DNA of 64,000 nucleotides from JAJDXW01 sp965202895 (GCA_965202895.1 OZ241901.1:930001-994000), one strand, 5' to 3'. Shown: positions 1-9,000, counted from the first letter of the stretch. The notes: generated by a model from the sequence alone, not told the origin. Numbers and translations: made by a program.

Positions 1-305
1 GGGCCTCGCGCCCCAAGGCGGTGGCCCTCGTCATCGTTCCGCTCGCGCTTCCGGGGGTGATCGCGGTCTCGATCTTCACGTTCATCGTCGCCTGGAACGA
101 CTACCTCTTCGCGCGGGTCCTCATCAACGACAACGAGCTGAAGACCCTGCCGATCGGGATGGACGATCTCTACAACGCGACGGTCACGGACTGGGGGATG
201 ATGATGGCGGGCGGGGTGGTCATCACCATTCCCGCCCTCGTCTTCTTCATCCTGGTGCAGCGCTACCTCATCGCCGGCTGGGGGGCCGGCGCCGTCAAGG
301 GCTGA
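1..305 (+). CDS. ABC transporter permease, MalG/UgpE type (3' end only)
   Basis: This is the C-terminal ~100 residues of an inner-membrane permease of the carbohydrate-uptake (CUT1) ABC family; the start lies before the window and the reading frame begins at base 3. Visible are the end of the EAA cytoplasmic loop (a conserved LPG step), a membrane segment with the AWNDYLFA signature typical of MalG-like permeases, and a last membrane helix followed by a short tail ending in KG. It is followed 119 bases later by a MalK-like ATPase on the same strand, so the two are probably the end of one sugar or polyol uptake operon. The substrate cannot be read from this fragment. Confidence 0.85.
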   Translation, partial: ASRPKAVALVIVPLALPGVIAVSIFTFIVAWNDYLFARVLINDNELKTLPIGMDDLYNATVTDWGMMMAGGVVITIPALVFFILVQRYLIAGWGAGAVKG

Positions 306-424
306 CCGGCGGGCGCGGGCCGGGCCGGGGGCGCGGGGCGGGCGCGCCCTGACGCCGGGCCGCCGCCGGGCCGCGCCAAGCCTGGACCGACCCCGACAGG
401 GCGAACCGGGAGGATCATCACCCG

Positions 425-1528
425 ATGGCCGCGATCGAACTCCGCAACCTCTCCAAGCACTTCGGCGACGTGCCGGCGGTGCGGGGCATCGACCTCGCCA
501 TCGGGGACGGCGAGTTCATCGTCCTCGTGGGGCCGTCCGGATGCGGCAAGACCACGACGCTGCGCATGATCGCGGGGCTCGAATCGGTCTCCTCCGGGGC
601 CATCGCCTTCGACGGGGAGGAGGTGAACCGCCTCCCGCCCAAGGGCCGCGACATCGCCATGGTGTTCCAGTCGTACGCCCTCTACCCCCACATGACGGTG
701 TTCGCGAACATGGCGTTCGGGCTCCGGCTCTCCGGGGTGGACCGGGGCCAAGTCAGGGAGCGGGTGCGCGCGGCGGCCGAGCTGCTCAACATCTCGGAGC
801 TTCTCCGCCGGCGCCCCCGCGAGCTCTCCGGGGGACAGCGGCAGCGGGTCGCGATGGGGCGGGCCATCGTGCGCCAGCCGCGCGCCTTTCTCTTCGACGA
901 GCCGCTCAGCAACCTCGACGCCAACCTGCGGGCGCAGATGCGGGTCGAGATCAAGCGCCTGCACGGCCAGCTCCGGACCACCGTGGTCTACGTCACCCAC
1001 GACCAGGTGGAGGCGATGACCCTCGCCGACCGCATCGTGGTGATGCGCGACGGCGAGATCGTGCAGTCGGGGCCCCCGGAGGAGGTCTACCGGAGGCCGG
1101 TCGACCGTTTCGTGGCCGGCTTCATCGGCGCGCCGAAGATGAACTTCCTCCCGGCCCGGCTGGTCGCGGAGAACGGGGCGCTCGGTCTCCGGGTAGGGGA
1201 CGGCCAGGCGGAAATCCGGCTCCCCTCGTCGGACGCCCTGGCCGGGAGGGCCGGCGAGGACGTCGAGGTCGGCCTTCGGCCGGAGCACCTCGCGATGCAG
1301 ACCTCCGGCGAGGGGATCGAGCCGGGGCGGAGCTTCCCGTTCCCGGTGGAGGTCGTGGAGCCGCTCGGCGCGGAGACCCTCGTCTTCACCACCATCTCGG
1401 GGGCGGAGGTGGTGGCGCGCTGCGACCCCGGCCTGCATCCCCGCCCCGGCGACCGGCTCACCGCGGTGGTCGATACCGCTCAGCTACACCTCATCGACCC
1501 CGCGAGCGGCCGGGTCCTCGCCCGCTGA
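425..1528 (+). CDS. ABC transporter ATP-binding protein, MalK/UgpC type
   Basis: This 367-residue ATPase would energise the permease encoded just upstream. Walker A (GPSGCGKT, about residues 36-43), the Q-loop, the signature LSGGQ near residue 134, Walker B (FLFDE near 150) and the switch histidine (THD) are all intact. The C-terminal ~130 residues form the TOBE/MOP-like regulatory domain of the CUT1 family, ending in the usual HLIDP region, so the length is normal. The ATG at 425 has an upstream GGGAGG. The transported compound is probably a sugar, polyol or glycerol phosphate, but nothing in the sequence fixes it. Confidence 0.92.
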   Translation: MAAIELRNLSKHFGDVPAVRGIDLAIGDGEFIVLVGPSGCGKTTTLRMIAGLESVSSGAIAFDGEEVNRLPPKGRDIAMVFQSYALYPHMTVFANMAFGLRLSGVDRGQVRERVRAAAELLNISELLRRRPRELSGGQRQRVAMGRAIVRQPRAFLFDEPLSNLDANLRAQMRVEIKRLHGQLRTTVVYVTHDQVEAMTLADRIVVMRDGEIVQSGPPEEVYRRPVDRFVAGFIGAPKMNFLPARLVAENGALGLRVGDGQAEIRLPSSDALAGRAGEDVEVGLRPEHLAMQTSGEGIEPGRSFPFPVEVVEPLGAETLVFTTISGAEVVARCDPGLHPRPGDRLTAVVDTAQLHLIDPASGRVLAR

Positions 1529-1629
1529 CTCCCCCGGGCCGGTCGAGCGCTGGCAATGAGGTCGATATCGAACCCGTCCATACTCTTGCGAGTCATGCGC
1601 TCTCCGAGCAGGACCCGCGAGGGCTGGTA

Positions 1630-3093
1630 GTGAAGTCGACACCGAACCCGAACGCCGGGCCTTCCGACCGGTTGCACGAGCAGCCGGGGTTCGACACCGA
1701 CCGGGAAGAATACGTCCGGCTGGATCCCGATGCCTGGCTCCGAGACCACGGCATCCGGGAGGAAGGGCGCCAGCGCGGCGAGAAAGACCTTCCCCTGTCG
1801 GATACGGACGAACCGGACGACGTTCACTACAAGGTTCTGTCCTGGATCAACGGCCGGGGACGGAGGTGCAGAGAGGACGTAGCCCAGCTTCTTCGCGACT
1901 TCGATCTCCAGTTGAATGCCGTCATGGACGATCGGGAGCTCACGGTCGTGGAGCAAAGGGTCACCGAAATCGAAACCGACGGGCGTATCTCCATCGATCG
2001 CAGGGTAGAGCACGACCGAACCGAGCTTACCCGGCTGGAGACCGCGGTTCGGGAAGGCACGAGGGAATACGAAAAATTCCGGAAGGAGGCGGAGCTCGAA
2101 AGGCTGCCCGATTATTCCGGCAGACAGAACGCCGCCCTGCTCATCGTCCTCTGCGCGCTCATCGAAATCGGTCTCAATGCTTCCCTCCTGATGGAGGTCA
2201 ACCCGTTCGGACTCGTCGGATCCGTCATGCAGATGAGTCTCATCATGGCCGTCAATATTCTCTCCGGCGCTCTCGCGATGGGCTACGCCCTTCGCTGCCG
2301 CAATCTCGTGTCCGCCGTCAAGAGACTGGCCGCCTGGGTGTTCATGTCCGCTCTCACCGCACTGATCGCCGCCTTCAATCTGCTCACAGGGCACTTCCGG
2401 GACAGCATGCAGGCGTCTCTGGGCGCCGCGGCGGCGAATCCGCTGGCCATGCTCGAAAACGATGCTTTGCCGCGCATGGCCGCGGATCCGTTCGGGCTGG
2501 ATTCGTTCCAGTCGTACCTCCTGGTCCTTCTCGGGTTGCTCTTCTTCGCCATCGTGTCCTGGAAAGGCTACCAATGCGACGACCCGTATCCCGGCTACGG
2601 CCGCCGGCATCGTCAACTGAATACCATCAAGAACAACTACCGGAATCAACTGGACGCGGCACGGAAAGGAATCGAGAACGTATACGACCGCTGCAAATCC
2701 GGGCTCGACGACATCCGCCACACGATGGAGGTCAAGCAAGGCATATGGAACGATCTGTACGACCGGGGACGCCGGATCGTCGCCGACTACCCCGTCAACC
2801 TGCGGCAGTATCAGGACGATCTGAACTACCTGCTGGCGGCCTACCGGACCGAGAACCGGCAGGCGCGCGAAACACCCTCGCCGCCCTTCTTCGCCAAGGA
2901 GCTGAAGATGGATGAGGAGCTGCTGATCCCGCCCTCCTTCGATCCGCCGCCGAAGATGAAGCTGGAAGGCGTGACCGACCGCGTGCACGTCGCCGTCTCG
3001 CAGATCCAGGAAGTCTACGAGGAGGCCTGCGGCCAATATCGTTCCCTCGAAAGGATCACCGCCAGCGGCTTCGACGGAGACGACCGGGAATGA
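1630..3093 (+). CDS. four-TM coiled-coil membrane protein of unknown function (first gene of channel operon)
   Basis: I do not recognise this 487-residue protein. The GTG at 1630 is chosen because GAGGG lies six bases upstream; the frame is open further upstream only as the antisense-like shadow of the ATPase gene. Residues ~85-160 are charged and helical, then four membrane segments follow at about 168-188, 200-221, 232-252 and 294-312, then a second long charged helical region from ~325 to the end with a Pro-rich stretch (PPSFDPPPK) near 435. It overlaps the next gene by four bases (ATGA), so translation is probably coupled. With the next three genes it forms a compact operon containing a MotA/ExbB-like channel. 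A scaffold or effector role in that membrane complex is inference. Base composition is richer in A/T than in the flanking transporters. Confidence 0.75.
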   Translation: MKSTPNPNAGPSDRLHEQPGFDTDREEYVRLDPDAWLRDHGIREEGRQRGEKDLPLSDTDEPDDVHYKVLSWINGRGRRCREDVAQLLRDFDLQLNAVMDDRELTVVEQRVTEIETDGRISIDRRVEHDRTELTRLETAVREGTREYEKFRKEAELERLPDYSGRQNAALLIVLCALIEIGLNASLLMEVNPFGLVGSVMQMSLIMAVNILSGALAMGYALRCRNLVSAVKRLAAWVFMSALTALIAAFNLLTGHFRDSMQASLGAAAANPLAMLENDALPRMAADPFGLDSFQSYLLVLLGLLFFAIVSWKGYQCDDPYPGYGRRHRQLNTIKNNYRNQLDAARKGIENVYDRCKSGLDDIRHTMEVKQGIWNDLYDRGRRIVADYPVNLRQYQDDLNYLLAAYRTENRQARETPSPPFFAKELKMDEELLIPPSFDPPPKMKLEGVTDRVHVAVSQIQEVYEEACGQYRSLERITASGFDGDDRE

Positions 3094-3938
3094 ACGAGCT
3101 CGCGTCGCCCGGGACTCCGGGACAGAAGTTTCGGCAAGTGATCATGTACGCCGCAATCGCCCTCGTCGGCGGCGTTCTCATCGTGCTCTTCTTCGTCGTC
3201 GAAAGACCGGGCCAGCTCGACGAAAACCTCTGTCCGGTCGCCGGCAAGCCGGCGCGGCAGACCGTCCTGTTCCTCGATACTTCCGATCCCCTGACGCCGA
3301 AGCATCGGGCGGAGCTCGAGCGTCTCGTTTCCGAGCTGCAAAGCCCGGGGGTAAACCCCGACATGGAGGGCTTCCATATCGCACCCGGTGAGCCGCTCAT
3401 CGTCTACAAGCTCGCGCTGGACTGGCGCAACCTTCGGCCTTTCATGAAGGTGTGCAATCCGGGAGACAACCCGGACGATTGGGAATGGAAGAAGGACCTC
3501 ACGCGGGGAAAAGCGTTCGCGCTTCGCAACTGGCAGCGATTCAATGATCGGATCGGGGAATTGTTCCCGGAAGAATCCGAGGCCGAGATGCCGCGTTCAC
3601 CCATCCTCGAGAACCTGGCCGTGATCGTCCCTCGTCATGCGCCGAGCAAACGGAGCCTGTCCGCAGAGAAGGCGGGCCACGTTCATCTCATCCTGTTTTC
3701 CGATCTGCTCCAGCATTCCGATCGGTTTTCCCACTACGGGCCATATCCCAGGGCCGAGGACTTCCTGAACGCCCCCGGATTGCGGGAGCTCGCAACGGAC
3801 CTGACCGGCGTCGACGTCACCATTTTTCGGCTCGAACGGAGCCGATACTCGCGATGGCAAACCAGGGACCACTACTACTGGTGGACCGAGCTGGTCCGGC
3901 AATTCGGCGGCTCGGTACGTTGGCAGCAGTCCCTGTAG
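3090..3938 (+). CDS. membrane-anchored vWA-like protein
   Basis: The 282-residue product has one N-terminal membrane helix (about residues 17-36), with the rest probably outside the cytoplasm. The following domain resembles a von Willebrand A fold: a first strand with an LFLDTSDPLT motif (a DxS-like metal site) near residue 60, and a later strand ending in LILFSDLLQ near residue 205, as in vWA proteins where an acidic residue completes the site. The C-terminal part (GVDVTIFRL, then Tyr/Trp-rich helices) fits the last strand and helix of such folds. It overlaps the preceding gene by four bases and lies 23 bases before the channel gene. The vWA assignment is from motif pattern only and is moderately sure; a protein-interaction or assembly role is inferred. 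Confidence 0.7.
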   Translation: MNELASPGTPGQKFRQVIMYAAIALVGGVLIVLFFVVERPGQLDENLCPVAGKPARQTVLFLDTSDPLTPKHRAELERLVSELQSPGVNPDMEGFHIAPGEPLIVYKLALDWRNLRPFMKVCNPGDNPDDWEWKKDLTRGKAFALRNWQRFNDRIGELFPEESEAEMPRSPILENLAVIVPRHAPSKRSLSAEKAGHVHLILFSDLLQHSDRFSHYGPYPRAEDFLNAPGLRELATDLTGVDVTIFRLERSRYSRWQTRDHYYWWTELVRQFGGSVRWQQSL

Positions 3939-3961
3939 CGGTCTCCGGCGGTCTTCCTCGC

Positions 3962-5716
3962 ATGTCTCCCCATATCCGCTCGTTCCTTGCCGCGTTCTTC
4001 GGCGGAGCAGGGGCGATCGTCCTGTGCCGCATCGCGTCTCCCGATGACCCTCCGTGGCTGGGTGCGCTGTTGGCCGCACTTGCCGCGGTCGCGGTCATCG
4101 TCGTTCTCGGATTCCATTACCGTCGACTTCGGGTTTCGGAAGGCCCGGAGAGGGCGGGAGACAATCTCTATTACCTGGGGTTTCTCTTTACGTTGATATC
4201 CCTCATGTACGCGCTCGTCGAGCTGTTCATCATGCAAGGCCAGGACGCCAGCCTCGCAGAGCGAACCTACATATTGATCGGAAACTTCGGCATCGCGCTC
4301 CTGTCTACCATCGCCGGAATTCTGGGCCGGCTCGTTCTGCACGACGGAAGCGAAGATCGGAGGAACCCGAGGGAAACGCCGAGGTCTCGACTCTCTTCAT
4401 CCTTCCCGCCAACTATGCCCGCTTCTTCCGCACCCTTGGGGAGGGAAACCGGAATCGATCGGATCGAAAATGAGCTGCATTCCCTCGTTCGACGCCTGCG
4501 CGCAGAGCTTCGGGGCGCCGCCGACGCACTCGGTCACTACAACCGGATGACCATGCACCAGGCAGCGCACACCAGGCAACACGCCGAACGCCTGGGCAAG
4601 GAATTCGCCCGGAGGCTGGAGACGGACGCCCAAGCTGCCGTCACCCGGACCGAGGATGCCCACCGGGACCTGGTGGATCACGCTCGTGCCATGGGCGACG
4701 CCTTCGAGGAGCGGGTCGGACAGACGGTGGACGCGCTGGCGGCCGGCTTCGAGCAGCTATCGTCGGCCGGACGCAGGCTTTCCGAGCTCTCCACCGATGT
4801 GGAGCAGGCCCGCGGCGGCGTGGAGATGCTTGGTCGGACGGCGAAGGCCGCCGCCGCTCGCCTCGACGACGAGGCCGCCGGAATCAGGGAGGCAGGTGAG
4901 GTTCTCGTTCGAACGACGCAGGAGCAGCGAACCGTCATGGCGCAGAGCATGGAGTTCGCCGGAACCCTCTCCACGGCCGTGGAGCAATTGGGAGAGATCA
5001 GCCGCTCCCTGGCCGAAATCCCGGTGAGAATGGAGCAGACGCGGATCGTTGCAGACTCGATGAACGAGGCGTTGAACGCGGTCGTGGTCGGCCTCGACGA
5101 CAAGGCCGGTGAAGTTGCGAGGGTTGGCGACTCCCTCGCCCGCAGCGCTCTCCAACAGCGGGCGGCCATCGAACGGAACAGGGAGATCGGCAGTGCTTTC
5201 GCGAATCTCGCCGGGCAGTTGGAATCGGTCAACGAGTCCCTGGCCGCACTCCCCGCCAACATCGAGCGTGCACGGCAGAGCATGGATGCGTTCGGCAAGG
5301 ACGTGGATGATGCCAGAGGCAACATCCACCTCGAAGCGCGGGAAGTCATCGGAGCCTTCGAGACCCTGGCCCGCGGCGTCCGCGAACCGCAGGAGCGGAT
5401 TCTGGAAGCAGCCCGGACGGTGAATGCACGGCTGGATTCCGAAGCTTCCGGGTGGATACGGAGCTTCGAGGAGCTTCGCATCGGTTTCGGCGCTGTTCCC
5501 CGGGCCGTCAGTGCCCTCGCGGCCCTCGTCGAACAGGTGGAATCCACGACCCGTTCCCTCGCCGAATTCTCCGCGGACATGAAGCGAATCGAACGGGACG
5601 GGACGGCCCCCGACGGCCGCGCCCGCCCTGTCTCATCCGTTCCCGCCGGCGAATCGGAAGGGTCCTCCCCCCGGCGGCGTGGAGTCAGAATCCCCCGGTT
5701 CGGGAGGAAGACTTGA
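3962..5716 (+). CDS. MotA/TolQ/ExbB-like channel protein with long coiled-coil tail
   Basis: The ATG at 3962 gives 584 residues; the frame runs back to 3854, but that extension overlaps the previous gene by 85 bases. Four membrane helices are visible at about residues 7-25, 31-51, 69-90 and 103-126. The third and fourth match the core pair of the MotA/TolQ/ExbB family: LYYLGFLFTLISL resembles the LGLLGTVxGL helix, and GIALLSTIAGIL resembles the ALxTTxxGL helix, including the conserved small and hydroxyl residues. From ~150 to ~560 the protein is a long Ala/Glu/Arg-rich coiled coil with a basic C-terminus. A core channel followed by a long cytoplasmic tail is the architecture known for ZorA of the Zorya phage-defence system. 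The next gene supplies a single-TM partner. Function as an ion-driven motor is inference. Confidence 0.78.
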   Translation: MSPHIRSFLAAFFGGAGAIVLCRIASPDDPPWLGALLAALAAVAVIVVLGFHYRRLRVSEGPERAGDNLYYLGFLFTLISLMYALVELFIMQGQDASLAERTYILIGNFGIALLSTIAGILGRLVLHDGSEDRRNPRETPRSRLSSSFPPTMPASSAPLGRETGIDRIENELHSLVRRLRAELRGAADALGHYNRMTMHQAAHTRQHAERLGKEFARRLETDAQAAVTRTEDAHRDLVDHARAMGDAFEERVGQTVDALAAGFEQLSSAGRRLSELSTDVEQARGGVEMLGRTAKAAAARLDDEAAGIREAGEVLVRTTQEQRTVMAQSMEFAGTLSTAVEQLGEISRSLAEIPVRMEQTRIVADSMNEALNAVVVGLDDKAGEVARVGDSLARSALQQRAAIERNREIGSAFANLAGQLESVNESLAALPANIERARQSMDAFGKDVDDARGNIHLEAREVIGAFETLARGVREPQERILEAARTVNARLDSEASGWIRSFEELRIGFGAVPRAVSALAALVEQVESTTRSLAEFSADMKRIERDGTAPDGRARPVSSVPAGESEGSSPRRRGVRIPRFGRKT

Positions 5717-5738
5717 ACGGTCTTCACGTCCGGTGGCA

Positions 5739-6848
5739 ATGAACGATGAATATCGCCGGGGGACGGTGCTCGGCCTCACCGTCGCCGAGATATTCATTCT
5801 GCTGATTTTCCTGATTCTATTCGCTCTTCTCGGTCTTGCAAGTACCTGGGACGAAAGGGAGACGAAACACCGCATCGACAGGCGCATCCTTACGGTGTGG
5901 AGCGGCGTCATCGAGGAGTTTCAGGCGCCTGAAGAGATCAGGACCCTGGTGCGGAGGGCAGAAATAATCGAGCAGGAGCGCGAGAGAATTTCCAAGAAAA
6001 ACGCCGAGCTGCGCGGAAACGTCGCGGCATTGCACGTAGAGCGGAAACGGTTGCACGGCGAGAATGACAAGCTTTCGGACGAGAACTCCGTGCTGAAGGA
6101 AGATCGAGAAGCACTCATCGGGGAGATCGAAGAATTGCGCGATGAGAACACGAAGCCCTCCGAGGAAAACACCGATCTGCGTAGAAATATCGAGATGGTG
6201 CGTGAAGAACGGAAACGGTTGCGCGACGAGAATGCCAGGCTTTCGGCCGAGAACTCCGCGCTGAAGGAAAATCGGGAAGCGCTCACCGAGGAGATCGAAA
6301 AATTGCGCGATGAGAACATGCGGCTCTCGGACAGCAACACCGCATTGCGTGGACAAGTGGCCGAGGAACGGGGAAGGGCAGATCGAATCAAGACGGACCT
6401 GGAGACCTTGAGGCATAAGGGCCAGAATCCGCCGTGCTGGTACGAGACCGTAGCCGATGGCGGCAGGAAACGGGAAAAAGCGCACTATATCTTCAATATT
6501 GCAGTACATGACGAATACATGGTGGTACTCCGCCACCCGATTCCACGAGGCCAGGCCGACGATGACCACGGCAGACCCTACACCGAGGAAGCCGACGATC
6601 TCCGATTGGAGGAGATTCCCTACGGTGTCCCGCTTTCGTATGGAGAGGTCACCCGGCATATGGAGCGGATCCGGGACCTCGGCAAAATGCGCAAGGTACG
6701 CAGCTATAGCTGTATCTTCTGGGTCAAGGTATGGGACAAGACTTCTCCGGAGGCCAAAGCACGCTGGAAGGAGGCCCATGACGGCGTACTGGAAGGTCTG
6801 TTCGGCACCTATCAAGTAAAGGACGAACCCTGGCCGGAGACCCGCTGA
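5739..6848 (+). CDS. MotB/ExbD-like single-TM coiled-coil partner protein
   Basis: The 369-residue product starts at ATG 5739, 22 bases after the channel gene; an upstream ATG at 5679 would overlap it. A single membrane helix at about residues 10-34 begins with TVAEIFILLIF, placing an acidic residue (Glu17) where MotB, ExbD and TolR carry their proton-binding Asp. Residues ~75-230 form a heptad-rich coiled coil containing an internal duplication of about 57 residues. The last ~135 residues are a compact domain starting with a PPCWYE motif and containing Phe/Tyr/Trp-rich strands; I do not recognise it as OmpA-like peptidoglycan binding. It probably pairs with the preceding MotA/ExbB-like protein. 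Alternative: a structural protein with only accidental similarity in the helix. Confidence 0.75.
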   Translation: MNDEYRRGTVLGLTVAEIFILLIFLILFALLGLASTWDERETKHRIDRRILTVWSGVIEEFQAPEEIRTLVRRAEIIEQERERISKKNAELRGNVAALHVERKRLHGENDKLSDENSVLKEDREALIGEIEELRDENTKPSEENTDLRRNIEMVREERKRLRDENARLSAENSALKENREALTEEIEKLRDENMRLSDSNTALRGQVAEERGRADRIKTDLETLRHKGQNPPCWYETVADGGRKREKAHYIFNIAVHDEYMVVLRHPIPRGQADDDHGRPYTEEADDLRLEEIPYGVPLSYGEVTRHMERIRDLGKMRKVRSYSCIFWVKVWDKTSPEAKARWKEAHDGVLEGLFGTYQVKDEPWPETR

Positions 6849-6993
6849 GACCCCATCGGGTACGTCAGGCCGCCCCGATCTGCTACAGTAGCATCATCCG
6901 GCCGGGCCGAACCAACTCAACCACAGTGACCCAACGACGGAGTTTCCGACACTCTCTTTCCGCGATCCCAAGCCCGGGAGCTCACCTCCGCCG

Positions 6994-7644
6994 TCAGGCT
7001 TCCGCGAGGCTCCTTATCCCGTCCCTGAACACCTGGAAGCTCTTCGACCGGTTGCGGTCAGGGTCCATATAGGGAGCGATCCTGCCTGCCCACTCGTACT
7101 TCGCCTTGCCGGCTTCGGGCCAACCCGCTTTCTTCAACCCCATCGACCCGCCTGGGTGAACGGCATCCGCCAGACGCTCCCAGGTTCCGCAAATGCTGTC
7201 CTGTCCATAGGCGTTCAGAACCGGAACTTTCGCTTCGGGATAGGCTTCCCGCACCGCGGTACGGTCTCCCAACAGCCAGGCCTCGCTTTCCTCGATGGCG
7301 ATCCTGAACAACGTCCTTGGTCTCGGGTTGCAATCGTCAAGCACTGCGAGCAGTTCCTGCTTGAACTCCATGCAGTCCCGGTCATCCAGGTCCACCACCA
7401 CGACGACCGCGGAGTGATCCGCGAGACTGCGTCCGTATCCTCTCAGTATGCCCGGCAATCGGTCCAGAAGGATTCGTTTCCGCGGGTCGGATTTCGGATT
7501 CAATCCCGGTCGAAGCCGGCCAATGCCCTTGTAAGGGCGTATTTTCCAGGAATGCTCGGAATGATTCTTGCCCAGGATCTTCTCCAGAATGATTTCGAGC
7601 GCAATGCTTCCCGATCGGTCCTCCACCAGCACTTCAAGGTGCAC
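6994..7644 (-). CDS. DUF4276-type TOPRIM-like protein
   Basis: The 216-residue product resembles DUF4276 proteins, which have a TOPRIM-like fold and are found next to AAA ATPases. Visible motifs are an early acidic residue in LEVLVEDRSG (Glu8), VVVVDLDDRD near residue 85 (the DxD pair) and an acidic IAIEESEAWLL segment near 118, spaced as in TOPRIM catalytic centres. It begins inside the last 11 bases of the upstream ATPase gene, so the two are co-translated. By analogy with OLD-type two-part systems it may be the nuclease or nucleotidyl-transfer partner of the ATPase. It ends 145 bases from the convergent end of the channel operon. Confidence 0.78.
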   Translation of the reverse strand: MHLEVLVEDRSGSIALEIILEKILGKNHSEHSWKIRPYKGIGRLRPGLNPKSDPRKRILLDRLPGILRGYGRSLADHSAVVVVVDLDDRDCMEFKQELLAVLDDCNPRPRTLFRIAIEESEAWLLGDRTAVREAYPEAKVPVLNAYGQDSICGTWERLADAVHPGGSMGLKKAGWPEAGKAKYEWAGRIAPYMDPDRNRSKSFQVFRDGIRSLAEA

Positions 7645-8935
7645 CAGGCGTTCTCCTGTCCAGGTAATCGCTGTACCAGAGACCGCCGAGCGGCAAGCCC
7701 TCCTCCACCATCGCCTTCACGATCTCGTCGTCGCTCGCCCTGGATGCTTCCGAAAAGCCGTCCTCCTTCTTCTCGAGGATCCACGTCTCCTCGGGATCGA
7801 GCGCATCGACGAAATAGGGTTGGTGCGTCGTGACGAATATCTGGGAAGCGCCCTTTCTTCCCGTGGAATGGGAGCGAAACTCGCCGGCCAGAAGCTCCAG
7901 CAGCTTGTGGTAGAGGCCGTTCTCCGGCTCCTCGATGCATATGAACGGGGGCGGCTGCGGATCTTCCAGCATGAGCAGGTAGGCGAAGATCTTCAACGTC
8001 CCGTCGGACATCTGCTGGGCGTAGAACGGATCGTCGAACCCGCCGTCGTTGAAGCGAAGAAGCAGCCGGCCGTCCGGACTCTGCGCCGTGTCTATGCTGT
8101 CGATACCCGGCACCTTTTCGGAAATGCGTTCCAGGATGGTCCTGAACCTCGCCGGATGCTCCCGCTCCATGAACTGGACGACGTTGCCGAGATTGTCTCC
8201 ATGGACGTTGAGATGCCGCTGCGGGCCCGCCAACGGCAGGCTGCGGGCGGCATCCGGGGTGAAGTAGCTGAGATGCCATCCCTCGAGAAACCGGCGAAAG
8301 GATGCGATCCTGGGATGCTGCTTCAGAGCCCCGAGGGTGGCGATGCCGAGCCGGCGCTTGTCCGAGAGCTCGACGATTTCCGTCTCCCTGCTTTCCTCGG
8401 CGTCCAATAACTGTCGTATGACCGCTTCCAAGTCGAATCCTTCCTCCATCTGCTGCGTTCTCATCCGACCATGTGCTTCTCCTCTCCAGGCAATCCCTCT
8501 ACCGTTTGCCATCAACAGAAACGTGAATGACCGGCTGCATTTTTGTCCTTCACGCCACTGGTGAAGGTACTCATGCGCGACGTAGGGGCGCCCCGAGTCG
8601 TCTTCGTCGATGGCGAGCACATAGGTGATGGGGCGGGCGCGCGGTGTTTCCCGGTAATGGATCTCGAACTTGATCGGAGCATCGCTCCCTTGGGAACGAA
8701 TCCGGTGGAACCCGCCGCGCCCCCTCGCATCGCAGGCTTCCTCGACACCCACTCGGAGGCATTCTCCGAGAAAGCCGAAGGCATCGAACAACGAGCTCTT
8801 GCCCGCCCCGTTCTTGCCGATCACCGCCGTCATCGGGGTCAGCGGTCGAGCGTGCGGCGTATTCCACAGCTTCCCGAGGGTCACGTCTCTCAACACCCGG
8901 TAGTTCGCGATCCGGATCCCTTCGATCTTCGCCAC
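7634..8935 (-). CDS. ABC-type AAA ATPase (OLD/RecF-like, AAA_21)
   Basis: The 433-residue ATPase has the split ABC layout of RecF/OLD-type proteins. The N-terminal KIEGIRIANYRVL is the typical IxNxR start; Walker A GKNGAGKSS is near residue 40; a QQMSDGTLK signature, Walker B (FICIEEPENGL) and switch histidine (VTTHQPYF) lie in the last third. Between them is a variable domain with no recognised nuclease motif, so any nuclease activity probably resides in the overlapping DUF4276 gene. Such ATPase-plus-TOPRIM pairs are common in phage-defence islands, where the ATPase senses a trigger on DNA. Lower GC than the adjoining Liv genes supports acquisition by transfer. The exact system type is not assigned. 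Confidence 0.85.
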   Translation of the reverse strand: MAKIEGIRIANYRVLRDVTLGKLWNTPHARPLTPMTAVIGKNGAGKSSLFDAFGFLGECLRVGVEEACDARGRGGFHRIRSQGSDAPIKFEIHYRETPRARPITYVLAIDEDDSGRPYVAHEYLHQWREGQKCSRSFTFLLMANGRGIAWRGEAHGRMRTQQMEEGFDLEAVIRQLLDAEESRETEIVELSDKRRLGIATLGALKQHPRIASFRRFLEGWHLSYFTPDAARSLPLAGPQRHLNVHGDNLGNVVQFMEREHPARFRTILERISEKVPGIDSIDTAQSPDGRLLLRFNDGGFDDPFYAQQMSDGTLKIFAYLLMLEDPQPPPFICIEEPENGLYHKLLELLAGEFRSHSTGRKGASQIFVTTHQPYFVDALDPEETWILEKKEDGFSEASRASDDEIVKAMVEEGLPLGGLWYSDYLDRRTPGAP

Positions 8936-9000
8936 GATTCCCTCCTCCGGTTACCGGGCGCCGCCACTTGAAGACATCGGAAAGTCAACCACCGTGCGGG

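Noticed and set aside
541..1629. Upstream extension of the four-TM protein gene through the ABC ATPase region (long plus-strand frame).
   Set aside because: It is an out-of-frame Arg/Gly/Ala-rich shadow of the ATPase gene; protein-like composition begins only after ~1630, where a good ribosome site precedes a GTG.
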